From NCBI GenBank assembly GCA_023213395.1, contig CM041465.1, forward strand, positions 9,548,001 through 9,612,000: DNA of 64,000 nucleotides, read 5' to 3'. This document shows positions 10,950 to 23,684 of the stretch, in pieces (position 1 is the first letter of the stretch; the number at the start of each line of letters is the position of its first letter). Below the pieces are notes generated by a model that was not told the DNA's origin, did no database searches, and saw only the letters and a list, made by a program, of their open reading frames with translations. The position numbers and the translations under genes are program-made. The stretch comes from Cycas panzhihuaensis. Lineage: Eukaryota; Cycadophyta.

Positions 10950-12460
10950 TCTAATTATAATTCCATGGTCCATAACAATTCTATCATTAAAATGACTTTT
11001 ATCTAATATTTTGTATTTTCTTCATCTTTCTAAGACAATGCATTAGACACTACATTATTTTTAACTTTGTTATATATTATGTTAAAATCAAATGCCTGTA
11101 TTTTACTTATATATTTCTATTGTTCTGGGGACAACTCCTTTTGTTTCAGTAAATATTATAAACTATTATGATCTGTCTTTACTATGGATTTGCTGCCTAA
11201 CAAATACTGATGTTATTTAACCAAAGCATGTATAATAGCCAACATTTCCTTATAATAGGTAGATTTGAACATTTCTTTATTGCTTAGTTTTATACTTTCA
11301 AATATGATGGTCTTTCCTTATTGCATCAATACTGTCCTGATTCTTATTCTTGATGCATCACATTCTATTATTAAAATTTTAGAAAAATTAGCTAATGTTA
11401 GCACCAATAAATAGGTCATAATTTACTTATATTACTTCTTCATTCCACTGAAAGGAATCCCTTTTTAATAAATAAGTTAGGGCAACTATTTTCTATGTGT
11501 AATTTTTAAGAAGACGACGATAATATCCTATTAGCCCTAAGAATCCTTGGAGTTTAGTAATATTTTTGGGCATCAACCACTTTTGAATTGCCCTGACTTT
11601 TTCTGGATCATCCCTAATTCCTTCTTTTGAAATGAGATGACCTAATATTCTATTCTTTCAAAATGAAATAACATTTTGATTTATTGGCATAGAATTTTTG
11701 TTCCTTTAATATACTTAGTACTTTATCAAGATGGTTTACATGTTTATCCTATTTTTTTATTAAATATTAATATATCATCAAAGAAGACTAAGATAAATTT
11801 TTATAGGATAGGATTAAGAATCTTATTCATAATAGCTTAGAATGTGGCTAGTGCATTGGTAAGACCAAAGGGCATTACCTCGAATTTAAAATAACCATGG
11901 TGTATGTTGAAGGCCATCTTGTATGTATCCTTTGGTTTAATTCAAATTTTGTGGTAACCAAACTTTAAGTCTATTTTTAAAAAATATTCTACTCCTTGCA
12001 ATTTGTTTAGTAACTCATCAATCCTTGGTATAAGGAATTTAATTTTTATTATAGCCTTGTTTAGTACTTGGTAGTCTTTGTACATATGATAAGATCCATC
12101 TTTTTTCCTTACTAGGATTGCATGAGCTGCAAAAGGGTTTTTACTAAGGGCTATTGCTCCTAGATCTAATAATTCTTATACAATTTTCTTAATTTCATTC
12201 CAATAATAATGTGGCTATTTATATGGACAGATAACAATCAAATTAGTACTTGCTTCAAGTTCAATTTGATGTTCCAACCCTCTATTTAGAGGTAATTATG
12301 CTGGAATATTTTGGAAAATATTTTTATTTTTCTAAATAACTTTTTGAAGTTTATTTTCCTTTGTTAGTAGTATCATTTCAACTTGAATAGAGAAAATCCA
12401 ATCTATAATGCCATGATACCCTTTCTTGATTAATTTTTCAATTCGTTTACAGGATATTAG
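10950..12460 (-). pseudogene. Element B reverse transcriptase / RNase H
   Basis: Around 11760-11880 the minus-strand frame reads FGLTNALATF, then FILVFFDDILIF, the gypsy RT fingers-palm signature with both catalytic Asp residues kept (F-D-D). Further 3' (about 11000-11350), sequence in the expected RNase H position is present but broken by stops. The primer-grip side (about 12000-12200) resembles the usual gypsy K-D-G-S-x-R-M-C region read through substitutions. RT copies the element RNA into DNA inside the particle. The copy is inactive because of multiple stops. Confidence 0.85.
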
Positions 12461-12472
12461 CTCGCTATTTCC

Positions 12473-13100
12473 TTATTTCTCTCTTTGAAGGACAACGATT
12501 CTTCCTTGCTTCTTATATCTCATAAATAATTCCTCGAGGTTCATTTCAAAAGTTCCTAACATCCTTAGCCATTTACTTCCCAAGATAATGTCTGCTCCAT
12601 CAACATCAAGTACATAAAATTTTTCTTTAATAATGATATTACCTATTGTGATTTTAAGGTTTTCCATTAGAACTTATTTAGATATATCTTAATGCCCCCA
12701 AACACTTACTTAGAAAGGTGATGTTCTGGATGGAAATAATTTTAGATGTTGAGCTAATATTCTATCTATGAAATTATTGGTGCTTCCAAGGTTAATTAGT
12801 ATCATAACAACTTGATTATTAATAAATCCTTGTAGTTTATGATTACTGAAGCTTGTGAGTCCACTCATAGCTAAGAATGGCATTTTTAAGATATCCTCCT
12901 TGTGGCTATAATAGTTCTCCTAAGTTTCTAGAAAATTATATTGACCTTCTTCTTCCTCATTTTCTTCATATTCAGCTACTAAGGATAATTCAATTATATA
13001 TAACTGATTCTTTTGATATTTATGATTAGGTATCCATCTTTTAGCACACCTAAAACATAGATTTTTCTTCCTTAGATCTTCTTAATTGGCTCTTATCCTT
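12473..13100 (-). pseudogene. Element B retropepsin region and gag zinc knuckle
   Basis: About 13020-13060 on the minus strand encodes KNLCFRCAKRW, a decayed CCHC zinc knuckle. Downstream, FINNQVVMILINLGSTNNFID matches the gypsy protease L-I-D-S/C-G-A/S-T-H-N-F-I, but the catalytic Asp has become Asn (GAT to AAT). At 12473-12667 a clean 64-codon frame contains DGADIILGSKWLRMLG, the conserved second half of the protease (D-I-V-L-G-M-x-W-L). Protease would process the polyprotein; here the active site is lost. Confidence 0.85.
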
Positions 13101-14107
13101 TGAAGCACCAATTTAGATGATTGATTAAATCTAGTTGGAAATGGACTAGGCTACATTATTAATGGAGGGTTAGGTCGAGAATAAGGAGGAATATAGGGTC
13201 TTATTTTTATTTTCCATAATTCATTAATCTTATATTCTTATATTTTGGCCAGTTATATAGCCTTATTAAGGGATTTGGGCTCTTGAGTTTTGATGCTGAC
13301 TTCAATTTCTATGGTTAATCCATCTATAAATAGTTGGATAAGTCGATCAGTCAGGATGTCTTCTAAAACATAACTTAACTTTGTGAAGGCTGTGATGTGT
13401 TCTTTTAGAGAATATATTTGTTTTAATCTTTGTAACTCACAATAAGAATCACAATTAGTTACTATTTTAAATAGTTTGATGAATAAATGAATATACTCCC
13501 TCAAAGTTGGTAATTGATCTCAAAATGAAGTATGTTCAAGAGACTACCACCATTCACATGCTATTCTATCAATATATAGGGTGGCTAAAGAAACTTATTT
13601 CATCGGTTGAATTTCTACCAAATGAAAATAGTTTTCCATTTATTGGATTCATGCTCTTAGTTCATGTGATTTTTGCTTAATGTTAAAGTATTGTATCATA
13701 ATTTTTTTTAACTTTTTCTTTTTATGTGCCTATATACTTTTTAAGTAGTTAAAATATGCTTGAAAACCTACTATCTTTTGTTCATTAGGGGTTAGATTTT
13801 AGAAATCATTAAGATATTTCCTGATAGCTTTATTTTTAATATTAGTTAGAGATGTTTAAGGGCTTGATTGATTTTTTACAGTGCGTTTTTTGATATATGG
13901 TTGGTGACTTATTACTTCATCTTTAGAATCTAGAACAATCATATATTTCTTTTAGCTTGTTGCCATGATCGTTAATTTATCCAAAATTTGATGTAAAGTA
14001 TGATTTAAAAGAGCATTCGAAGTCTAAATTGCTTCATGTACTACTTGGGTAATAGGTTCAACAATATCCTATTGGATGGTGTTGTCGGCCATCTCTTCAG
14101 TGTTCAT
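13100..14107 (-). pseudogene. Element B gag
   Basis: The clean 83-codon stretch at 13253-13504 contains LKQIYSLKEHITAFTKLSYV, with LIQLFIDGL downstream, the gypsy capsid pattern (L-x-Q-x-x-S-V-x-x-Y-x-x-x-F and F-x-x-G-L). The likely start is the ATG at 14107 (MNTEEMADNTI...), followed by stops that look like CAG or TGG decay. Gag would form the virus-like particle shell. The 5' end is inferred from frame only. Confidence 0.75.
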
Positions 14108-14600
14108 TACTTTAATAATCATGTATATGTGATTCCTCCGCTTTTCTATCATGATTAGTTGACTGGTGAAAATAAATGGTGTATGTTTCTCCTGTTATCA
14201 CATTTTGTCTTCTTTTACTAATAAATTTTATGTAATGAGTGAAACTCTAACACCCACAATAATATTCCTATCTGATTGATGACTGTTAAAAGATTATAAT
14301 AGAGATTATAGTATATAGTATAACTATATAATGGTAGGGTGACTTTATACTTAGAAGAAGATAGGGATTTAATATCCAACACAAGGTTGAATACATTGTC
14401 TGATAGATATTATAACAGAAAAATAAATATATTATAATTATGACCCTTACCACATAAATTATTATATATTATGTCTAATAACAATGAGATGTCATCTCCA
14501 CTAATTTGTCTTGATTCTTAAATGAAAAATGGATAATACAAGAACATAAAAAGAAAGCTAAAGATTTATTGTATAAAGTAATTATATATATATGTTGGTG

Positions 14601-14699
<99 letters not shown>

Positions 14700-15745
14700 C
14701 AATTATATATTCAGATTGAAACAATATTTTAAAATAGTGTAACTTGAAGATTTTATAATTATTTTCATAAATATAAATATAAATGAATATATTACTAATA
14801 TATATATAAGTGAGTTATATACGTTATTAATATTAGGGGTGAATATTAAAAAATATTATATTTAAACAATTATTAAAAATATAATTAAAACATCATGCTA
14901 TTAGATTAAACATGATGAATGAAATAATAAATTAAAAATGATGAATGAAATATTGTGATGGTTAAAAGATATTTAAAAGATTAGAGATTTTTATATACCC
15001 TGCATATATAGCGTGGCAAGGATGAATGACAAAAAGATAAAAAATGGTTGCCAAAAATGGAAGAATAAATGGAGGAAGCACTGAAGATCAGAATGTAATG
15101 TATGTGGTCGTGATGTGGACGCAATGGGATAGGAACACATATGTAAGGAGGAAACAAAGAAAGCAGGAAAAAAAAAAAAAGAATGATGGAACATAATAGA
15201 AGGTCTAAAAATGAAATTAGCAACACTACGATGAAGCTTATTTATAATTATATAGAATACAATTAGTTATGGCAATCCTTTCGTATACCACTAGGCAGGT
15301 GGCTTGTGGCATATATAGTCAGTCGTTGAAGATGACTCACACAAGATTTATTATCTAGTTAATTAGTAAAGATATTATATATTTGACCAAGGTAATTTAT
15401 TATATGGTTAACTACAAAAGTCACAATGACCTTAGTTTAGGAGACTATAATAGGTTATTATATTTAGTTACTAGATTTTATGCAAAAGGCTAGATTTAAT
15501 ACCCATGTACACTGCCTATGAATACAATGAGAGGTGAGTTTATATATTTAAAGTAATTTAATACAACTATATATGTAGATGCCTTAGTTGATTAATGTTC
15601 CAGGATATTGTAGAGGTTATTTGTGGGTGATGGATTAAATTGGAGATGAATAGTGACAAGGTCATTAAATGGCAGAAGATGTAAGATAAATAAGGATTCT
15701 TTTGATAAGTAATTAAAAGTAATTTCTTCACTAATTTAGGAAATT
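14108..15745 (-). other. Element B 5' leader with microsatellite
   Basis: The roughly 1.6 kb between the gag start and the primer-binding site has no recognisable coding sequence. It is very AT-rich and contains the TA run at 14604-14698. An A-run lies at 15171-15180. Expansion of the TA tract has added length, but most of the leader is unexplained. Confidence 0.6.
14604..14698. repeat. (TA)n microsatellite
   Basis: This is a pure TA run of about 95 bp inside the leader of element B. Confidence 0.98.
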
Positions 15746-15759
15746 GCTATGATACCAAT

Positions 15760-16001
15760 TGTTACAAACCTTTTCCATAACTTAAGGAGACAACTAGTTT
15801 GAAGGAAATATATAAGTATGCTGGAGATAAATAATAGTCAAAGACCAATTCATTAATTATGAAAATATATGATGTTTAACAATATAATTGAGACCATATT
15901 TATATATGAATAACATGCCTCTTAATACCAAAGGCTGCAACCATTCAAAAATACCTCTGCACTAAACATTCAATTAATTAATGTTAAGGAAGCTTGTAAT
16001 A
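15760..16001 (-). repeat. 5' LTR of element B
   Basis: It is 242 bp and starts TGTTACAAACC on +, two bases from the reverse primer-binding site (15746-15757). It ends TTGTAATA where the partner LTR has CATAACA, a C-to-T change of the terminal CA. Confidence 0.9.
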
Positions 16002-16006
16002 AATTC

Positions 16007-18990
16007 TAGATTCTTTGAAAGTCGAATAATACTCTAATTATCAATATGTATAACATGTGTGCCAGAAGATATGATAAGAGTCTCTAAAAATTCTTGTAAC
16101 CATACTACTTCCCTCACACTTATACTTAGTTCTTAGTATTAAGCCTCTATAGAAGACAATGCAATGGTGGTTTACTTTTTGAATTACCATGATACAAACC
16201 TATTACTAATACCAAAAATGAATTCTACACTTGATTTCTTATCTTTTGTATCTCCACCCTAATTGATGTCAATATGTCCATATAAGTTTGCCTCTCCACC
16301 ACGAAGGAATTCAAGGCCAAGATTGATTATTCTCTTAACATACTTTATAATCCTCTTTGTAGTAACCCAATGATGTTCTTTAGGGCTCTACATGTAATAA
16401 TATACCAATCCAACAGCATAAGTAATATCAAGCCTACTATGAGTTAAGTAAATCAAACTCCCTACCAATTATCAATATAAAATCTCATCTACAACTTGCT
16501 TGTTCACATCTTTTAGGAGCTTTGTGCCCTTTACACATGGTGTCTTTACTGGTTTGTAATCCTTCATCCCAAAGCTCTCAAGCAAATTTTTAATATACCT
16601 TGATTATGACATCATGATACAATTATCCATCTACCTAACCTCAATGCCTAAGAAGTAATAAAGTTGCTCAAGATATATCATATCAATAGTATGTCCCAAA
16701 TAGGACTATAGCTATAATAGTCTTATTACACTTATAATAATAAGGTCATCAAGATACAATATAATAACAATTATTATAGTTCCATTCCTTTGAATATAAA
16801 GACTTAGCTCTAATTCTATTCTCATAAAACCATCCTCCTTTAATTTAGCATCTCTCTTATTATGCCAAGCATGAGGTGCTTGTTTTATGCCATAAAGAGA
16901 TTTCTTAAAGTGACCCACTAAATACTCCTACCCTTTCTTCACAAAACCAAGAGGTTGATTCATATAGATCTCCTATTTCAGGGCTTTGTTAAGGAATGTT
17001 GACTTCACATCTATTTGGTATAACTCCTAACCATATATAGCTGCCAAAGTAAAGATCAATTAGACTGTTATCATCTTAGAGACTGGTGCAAATGTCTCCT
17101 TATAGTTAATTCCTTCTTTTTGTTTAAAACCCTATATAATAAGTCTAACCTTATACTTATCTACCTCTCCACTGAAGCTAAATTTTGTCTTATATATCCA
17201 CTTGTAATTGCTTAGGTTCTTGGATGGAGGTAAGGGAACCAAATCTCATGTATCATTCTTTATGATCAAACTATACTCCTCCTCTATTTTAACTCTCCAT
17301 TGTGTATCTTCTTTTATTTCTTCATACAAAACAGGATCATTGGAATCATTAGCATCCACCACCAATTTTTGATTAACATGTTGACTTCTTGTTCTTCATC
17401 CATCTTCAAGATCTTCCATCATCACATCAAATTTCTCAATAGTTCTCCTAGCCCATAATGGAACATACAATGTTGTACATGTCTCCTCTTACAATAACTC
17501 TTTATTATTACTCTTGCTTGGTCTAACTTCTATTTCTAACATAATATTAGGCCTCAACCTCTACACCTATTAAAATAAAATTCATAAATGGAAGAAGTGG
17601 ATGATAAAATCCATCTTTAGATGACCTCTCAGTATGGTACACTATTGACTCATTAAACTTAACATCTTGACTAACCAAAAGATTCTTTCCTTATGGATTC
17701 CAAAGTCTGTAAGCTTTATTCTCTTGTGAGTATCCCAAAAAAATACACTTTAAATTCTTACAATCTAACATTTTTCAATATGTATCTAGGATGTGTGCAT
17801 ATGCAATGTACCCAAGTACCTTAAAATAATTAATGGAAGGTTTTTAACTAGTCCAATACTCTTTAGGGGTAATGCCATGAACAACTTTTGTATGTATCTT
17901 ATTCAAAATATAAATTGTTGTTGTAACAACTTCTACCCAAAATATTAGAGGTAGATTATTTGCATGTATCATACACCTCACCATCTCTATCATGGTATGA
18001 TTTTTCCTCTCTACAACATCATTTTGTTGTGGGATATATAGGATAGTTAATTCTTGTTTGATACCATGATCAAGGTAGAACTGATTAAAAGTATTATTAT
18101 TAATCTCCTTTTTATTATCACTCCTTAAAATCTTTATTTTCTTATTAAACTCATTCTCAATACTAAATTTCCATTCATAAAAATAATCAAACACTTCAAA
18201 CTTATTTTTCAAAAAGAATACTTAGGATTTCCTACTATAATCATTTACAAACACAAGGATAAATTGAGCACTAGATATAGAAGGATTTAATAGTGGTTTA
18301 ATTAAGCCAGTATATATGAGTTCCAACTTCTCCTTTGCTCTTTAAGTATAATCCCTAGCAAATGGATAATGATGTAGCTTCCCAGATATATATCCTTTAT
18401 AAATGCTTTTTAAACTTAGTACTTGTGGTAAACCTACCACCATATTCAACTTATTCATAAGGCTAGTACTACTATTGTTAAGATAACCCAAATGCTTATG
18501 TTGTAACTTACTCATATCATTAATACTAGTAACAAAAGCATAAGAATCCTTTTGGGTTTTAAATTTTTAAAATACCCAGATATTATCTTACACTCTCCTA
18601 ATAGAAATAATAGAGAAGTTCTTCTTAGGATCCTTAACTATGCATCTACTATTATAAAGCTTAATTTTCATACCTTATTTATAGATTTCCTAGATAGAAA
18701 GAAGATTAAGTTTTATCTTTGGTACATAGTAAACCCCATTGAGCTTACCTCCTAAAAGTGAAATATAACCAACACCTTCTATAGGAAATATATAAGGATC
18801 TCCAAGAATCACATTAGTATCACTCAAACCTAAATTAATAGCATCAATGTTTTACTTCTAATAGGTGATGCATTTCTATGAACTAGAGTCTAGGATCTAA
18901 TAGTATTTATAATTTGATATAGATGACATCATTAATACCCTAACACAATATGTTGTTACACTCTTCCCCTTGTCATCTTTGTTAGCCTTG
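16007..18990 (-). pseudogene. Element A protease, integrase, RT and RNase H
   Basis: In reading order on the minus strand: the protease position near 18890 reads ILDSSS, with the expected D-S-G changed to D-S-S. The integrase core near 18000-18212 includes KILRSDNKKE, and YIPQQNDVVERKNHT near 17970-18050. LGYS lies near 17745. RT has KSLYGIKQAPHAW (about 16865-16905) and YLDDLII (about 16725-16750) with the catalytic Asp pair kept. RNase H follows with SRLDITY and a decayed WGGDTKD region. The chain is cut at 16006 by element B and resumes at 9297. Stops throughout, mostly TAG and TAA at Gln or Trp positions, rule out function. Confidence 0.88.
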
Positions 18991-18999
18991 CACTTATCC

Positions 19000-19760
19000 T
19001 ACTTCTTAAGCCAACAAATTTTTTCTTTGTGGCCCTATTTCTTGTGGTAATTACACTTAACCTTAAACTTCTTCTCCTAAGATGTCTCACTTGATTTCTT
19101 TATGGACTTACCTTCTTAAATAACATATTTTCTTTATGTCTTCATGACCAAAGCCTGATTTGAATTTGAACTAGTAAGCATTTTATGATACTACAACTTA
19201 GCATCCTCTACTAGAATTAGGTTTTTTAATGACTTGAATGATTCACCCTCCATAACTTCATCCCTAATATAGATAGCCTGGAAGGTTCCAAATGCATCTG
19301 GCAACTTAAACATGATAATAACAAATAGCAATGCATCATTAATTGAGTTTGACTTCAATTCATCCAACCTATTCCTCAATTCAGTGATCTTATTCAGGTA
19401 TGCACTTATGTTATTCTCATCCTCTACCTTTGAATTTAATAATTCCATCATAAAAGTAATATGATAGTTAGTTTTCTTCTTTCAAATGTCTGACATAACT
19501 TAGTCTAGATCTCATGAGGTAATTTAAGGTTGTGGACTAAAGCTCTCTAGTTTGGACCCAAAGCTAACTCAAGAAATCCCATAGCCATGAATTATTTTTC
19601 CTTTAACATACATCCATTCTTTCTCATCTAAGGGAATGGCTAATGTTTCAAATTTAGTAATTCCCTAATGTTGGTTTACCATGAGGACTAGTTTAATATT
19701 TACCTTCCACTCATTGAAATTATTCCCATTGAAAGTAACTAGAGGAACTAACTTCTCCAT
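19000..19760 (-). pseudogene. Element A gag
   Basis: The likely start is the ATG at 19760, because MEKLVPLVTFNGNNFNEWK follows at once, the usual copia gag opening (F-x-G-x-N-F-x-x-W). The 86-codon clean frame at 19191-19451 includes NKITELRNRLDEL, the gag domain often called UBN2. A decayed zinc knuckle (GHKEKICWLKK) lies near 19030. Stops interrupt it. Confidence 0.85.
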
Positions 19761-21242
19761 GGCATAAAAATGACAAATATAAAGACCCTAAACTAGCCTC
19801 CAACATATTATATTCCTTGAAAAAAATAGTCTATTCAAAGAAATCAAAACATAAAGGATTTAGGAAAATTGATAACCATACCCAACAAACTATTCAATTA
19901 ATAACATTACTAAACTTAACAAGTTTGATAAAAATATGGAATCATTATTATATATCCAATCAATATTTCACCACTCTAAAATCAATATAATGTCTAATGT
20001 AATGATCAATAGATGTCTGCTTAAACCACTCATATATATCTTAGAGATAAATTCATGTACATCAATAAAAGAACATCCATTAAAAAACCAACAAAATTTT
20101 CCCTTTATCAATGTAATAAGCTCTTTATAAATCTCAATGAAATTTGTGCTTTATATGTCAATGAAATAATATATAAAGGAATCCCTTACAATGTATAAAG
20201 ATGCCTCATTTAATATATAAAAAAACACCATTTTCCATTCAAATTTAAAAGGTGATATACATGTATATAAAATGACTTAAAGAAAGGGCAAAATATTATT
20301 ATCAAATACCTTTAAAATTACATGATATAAAGTTGTAAAGATCAACAATTAATAATGTGATGTTTTTAACTCTGGCTATGGTTGTAACTCCGTAAACACA
20401 AAATGAGATATAATAAAAAATCTCACCAACTGTAGCTTGGTATCCTGTGGCTATAACTTTGTCTCCTATGACTCTGTGATCATGTAACAACATCTTCATA
20501 ATGACCCTACAATAGGTAATACCATCATTAACTATAATCATGGTTTACGTAAGTGATGGGTGACTTTATATTTGCGATGGTTGGTATTTGTCCTTTGTTA
20601 TAGCTACATCTTCCTCACACTCTGGCTGTGAGATGTCATGACTCCACCACTATATAGGCTCTGCCTTCTCAACTCCATGATGGTAACATGCTCAAGTATC
20701 CCTATTTCATCTCCACGGTGATGATGTTAAACTAGAGGATAAACTCATGCAATAATATAACTAGATAATAAACTTCCATAAAAATTAGAAATACACTTAG
20801 TTGATGACTTCCTTAATAGGCTATAACAAGTGTTATGACTGGTGTCTCCCTCTTTGTTTATGTCCCACGATAGCTACTATGACCTAAATGTATTGGCAAC
20901 TTGACTCTCTGAGGCTGGTGATAGGTATACTATTCTCAACAAATGATAGGAAACCCAACAAATAGATATAAGAAGGGTAGCCTCCTATCACCTCTTTACT
21001 TGCCTATAGAGATCGATACAACATCTTAAACATGAGGTCAATGCACCTACAAAATAGATATAATGATAGAGGAGGCACGTGAGTTGCTTAATAAATGAGT
21101 ATTATATTACCGTAGTTGCTCTTTTAGTTGTTAGAGAAATTAATTCTCAATGAAGGGTTGAGCTTGTATTAGCTAGCAACCTACAGTTTGAACACTTTGC
21201 CTAACACATGCCTACTTGTGCATGATTGCTTCTCTAATACCA
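19761..21242 (-). other. Element A 5' leader
   Basis: About 1.5 kb between the gag ATG and the right LTR carries no recognisable domain. The short open frame at 20302-20541 is unremarkable. The end next to the LTR carries the decayed PBS, TGGTATTAGAG on the minus strand (21242-21232). Confidence 0.6.
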
Positions 21243-21541
21243 TATTAGAAACCACAGAAAAATAGATTATTTATATAGATAATAAGCATGAAATAAACAA
21301 GCACACATAGTATAATTGATATGGAAAACCTTTTGATAAAAACTCACCATAAAATTATTGATTATATTGATACAAAAATGTAATATATAAAGGACCTCAG
21401 ATCCCTTTAAATAAATCCACAAGTACCTTATGTATTACATATGTTAGCCTACACAATAATAAATTATATTATAAATAATTGCATAATATATTTGTCACAT
21501 TAAAATTAGTTAGTTTAAGCGAATAAGATATCACTCTGATA
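21243..21541 (-). repeat. 5' LTR of element A
   Basis: It is 299 bp. It starts TATTAGAAACC (TG changed to TA) and ends CTCTGATA where the partner ends CTCTAACA. It is longer than its partner partly because of an extra stretch near 21500. Confidence 0.8.
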
Positions 21542-21546
21542 AAAAA

Positions 21547-22215
21547 AACATAAAAAACCCAAAAGCTTTCTACATACATGGGCAATTATAAGTTATCTCA
21601 ACATAATCAATTATACTTACCTCACTTAACCACCATTGTCTTTACTTATGTTTAATAACTCAATAAACATCCTAAGTAGCCAAAGTTCCTAAATAACTTG
21701 GTATAGGCAAGGTTGGCAACATTCACCATCCTACTTCAATACCAATCGTGGAGGTCCTATTGCTAAGCGGGTAAATATTTTGATCAACTATGCCCTTCTT
21801 CTAACAATGACTAGGCTACTTATCTAATGTTTATTGCTAGATTTTGATTGATTAATTATACGGTAGTATAAAGATTGCTTTCCATTTTGATTAATTGAAA
21901 TCATATTAATTGTGCTTATGCATAACTTATTTTTGTCAATGATTAAAATATCATTATAGTATTTAATGAATAAAGGCCCATTTAAAGTGCTCCTAATTCA
22001 TTTATCTTATCAATCTTGTTGGTGACTATATGATGTAATTTCCTATTTAATTCTCCCTATGACAACTTGATTAACTCTTTATTAGACCAAATTATTACTT
22101 GATGATGTCTTTTCCCTCTAAAATTTTAAATTTTGGTGAAAAAAATCTTTGTTTTTGCTTAAAAAGCTTGATCACATTTTTTACTTTGGTCATATTTTTT
22201 GTAGCATTCATTATA
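21547..22215. other. Spacer between elements A and D
   Basis: This is AT-rich DNA without recognisable genes. The last five bases before element D (ATTTT, 22216-22220) pair with CTTTT at 37056-37060 as D's target duplication, so this stretch is contiguous with the DNA right of 37060. Confidence 0.5.
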
Positions 22216-22220
22216 ATTTT

Positions 22221-22518
22221 TGAAAATAATGGATCCATCCTTCATCTCCATGCACTGAACACAAAGGCAAACATAGAAGCAAGAGAGACTTAAGAGAAAG
22301 AGTGTAGCTCTCACAAAATGGGGAAGTAAGAATGAGCCTCCTCCATTGAGCTTTTACTTTTATATTAAGAGAGGGAGCATTAGAGTTAGGTGAAATGAAA
22401 TTACACATAGTGCATATGAAAGTGTATTTCACTTAAGTGATCTAATTTAAAGTTCACTTAAGACCCTTTTTATGAATAATCAACTAATGTAATGACCTTA
22501 TGATATTAACCCATTTCA
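22221..22518 (-). repeat. 3' LTR of element D
   Basis: It is 298 bp, TGAAAATAATGG to CCATTTCA, and closely similar to 36758-37055 and 60932-61229. A conserved open frame inside the LTR on the minus strand appears in all three copies simply because the LTRs are homologous. Confidence 0.92.
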
Positions 22519-22986
22519 ATCTCTCCCTTAATGGTAGAAGGTCATTTCATCCTATTTTATTCTATCATATGAGGTCTTCATTTAAGTCTCTTATAAAGAA
22601 AACTACTATGATACTTTTATGGGAAACCCTCATGGGGAAGAAAACCCATAAACTTTTTAATCTACTAACTTGACTCAGGTGACTCTTTAAATGAATCTAG
22701 ATAACTAATCACTACAATGAATTTTGTAGCTGAAATCTACTAAGTATCCATATACCATTTGATTATCCCTCATAGTCTTTTGGGTTTTCACAAGTTTCGA
22801 TTTCTAAAATGATACAACCCTTTTCCTTTTGCACCCACAAGGGATTTTTATGAATGGGATAGAGAAGAAACTTACTTTTGTCCTTCTGCACCCATAAGGG
22901 GTTTTCAAGAATAAGATAAAGTATGATAGTCTTATTGTCATATCTTTCAATTAGTTAGAGATAGAGGCATTAAGGCTGAGTTGCCT
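22519..22986 (-). other. Element D 3' untranslated region with a 57 bp tandem repeat
   Basis: It lies between the RNase H stop and the polypurine tract. It contains two tandem units starting at 22825 and 22882 (CCTTTTGCACCCAC and CCTTCTGCACCCAT, each followed by a GGGATTTT- or GGGGTTTT-like block). The same duplication at the same offset occurs in element I (61537 and 61594). Confidence 0.75.
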
Positions 22987-23684
22987 TCAGAACTGTTCAA
23001 ACTTCACCATCTTTAGTGGTTTGGTGAAGATATCGACCACTTGATTTATTGTGGGGCAATACTCTAGTTGAATTATGCCATCATGAACTAGTTCTCCAAT
23101 CTTATGAACTTTCGTACTTATATGTTTGGTATAATCATAAAATATAAGATTTTTAGCCATTTGGATTATAGATTGATTATCTACATGTAAGCTGATAGAA
23201 CTTGTTTCAGTGGCATTCAATGTATTCAACAATTTTCTAAGCCATATTACATCCTTGCTTATCTCAGAAGCAATAATATATTTAGCTTTGATAATTGAGT
23301 CTACAACTATCTTAGACTATCTCGATCTCTATGATATTAGTGTTGTTCTAAGAAATGTTACATACCCAAACATGGATCTTCTTATGTCTTTATCTCTAGC
23401 AAAGTCTGAGTTTGTGTATGTATAAAATTTGAATTCTATTTTGGGTTCATACAATATACCATATTTGTTGGTCATATTTAGGTACCTTAACACTCATACT
23501 ATAGCCTACCAATGATTCTACTTAGGATTTATCATTAATCTTTCAAGAATATTGATAGAGTGCGTAATATCTAGCCTTGTGTTAGAAGTATAGATGAGAC
23601 TACCTACAAGTTGCATATAGAGTGTTGTGTTTGCATCCCTAATGTTACCATTATCTAAGAGTTTAACATTAGGTTCTATAGGTG
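22987..23684 (-). pseudogene. Element D RNase H (separated from RT by element E)
   Basis: The clean 81-codon end (22987-23232) contains SLHVDNQSIIQMAKN, then KHISTKVHKIGELV and DIFTKPLK, the copia RNase H tail. Upstream the frame continues with stops through the region equivalent to 61933-62385 of element I, until the E insertion at 23685. The last five bases, AGGTG, are the target duplication of E. Confidence 0.9.

Larger units (their letters stand above)
9298..16001 (-). mobile_element. Ty3/gypsy chromovirus element B, nested in element A
   Basis: The two LTRs are each 242 bp (9298-9539 and 15760-16001), and 5 bp duplications AATTC flank them (9293-9297 and 16002-16006). The primer-binding site TGGTATCATAGC (15757-15746) differs from the initiator-Met consensus by one base. 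The polypurine tract AAGGGGGAAGAAT lies against the left LTR (9540-9552). Domain order on the minus strand is gag, zinc knuckle, protease, RT/RNase H, integrase, chromodomain, so the element is a chromovirus. The short LTRs resemble those of the Reina-type group; that placement is only a guess. Many stops make it non-functional. Confidence 0.93.
8745..21541 (-). mobile_element. Ty1/copia element A, split by gypsy element B
   Basis: The LTRs at 8745-9020 and 21243-21541 align through most of their length (both contain CAAGCATGAAAT and AAAATTATTGATTA), and the coding region between them reads on the minus strand. The degraded primer-binding site TGGTATTAGAG lies just inside the right LTR, and the polypurine tract (TTCCCCC on +, 9021-9027) just inside the left. 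Domain order from the 5' side is gag, protease, integrase, RT, RNase H, which defines copia. A-runs flank both ends (8740-8744 and 21542-21546), compatible with a 5 bp target duplication but uninformative because of low complexity. Element B interrupts the RNase H region. Element A is full of stops and not autonomous. Confidence 0.88.

Noticed and set aside
22211-22432. Minus-strand ORF conserved at 22211-22432, 36775-36969 and 60946-61143
   Set aside because: All three lie inside homologous LTRs of the D/I family, so the conservation is of the LTR DNA. There is no domain and the frame ends differ.
23210-23425. Plus-strand ORFs at 23210-23425 and 61922-62137 with similar protein
   Set aside because: They are antisense shadows of the RNase H of elements D and I.
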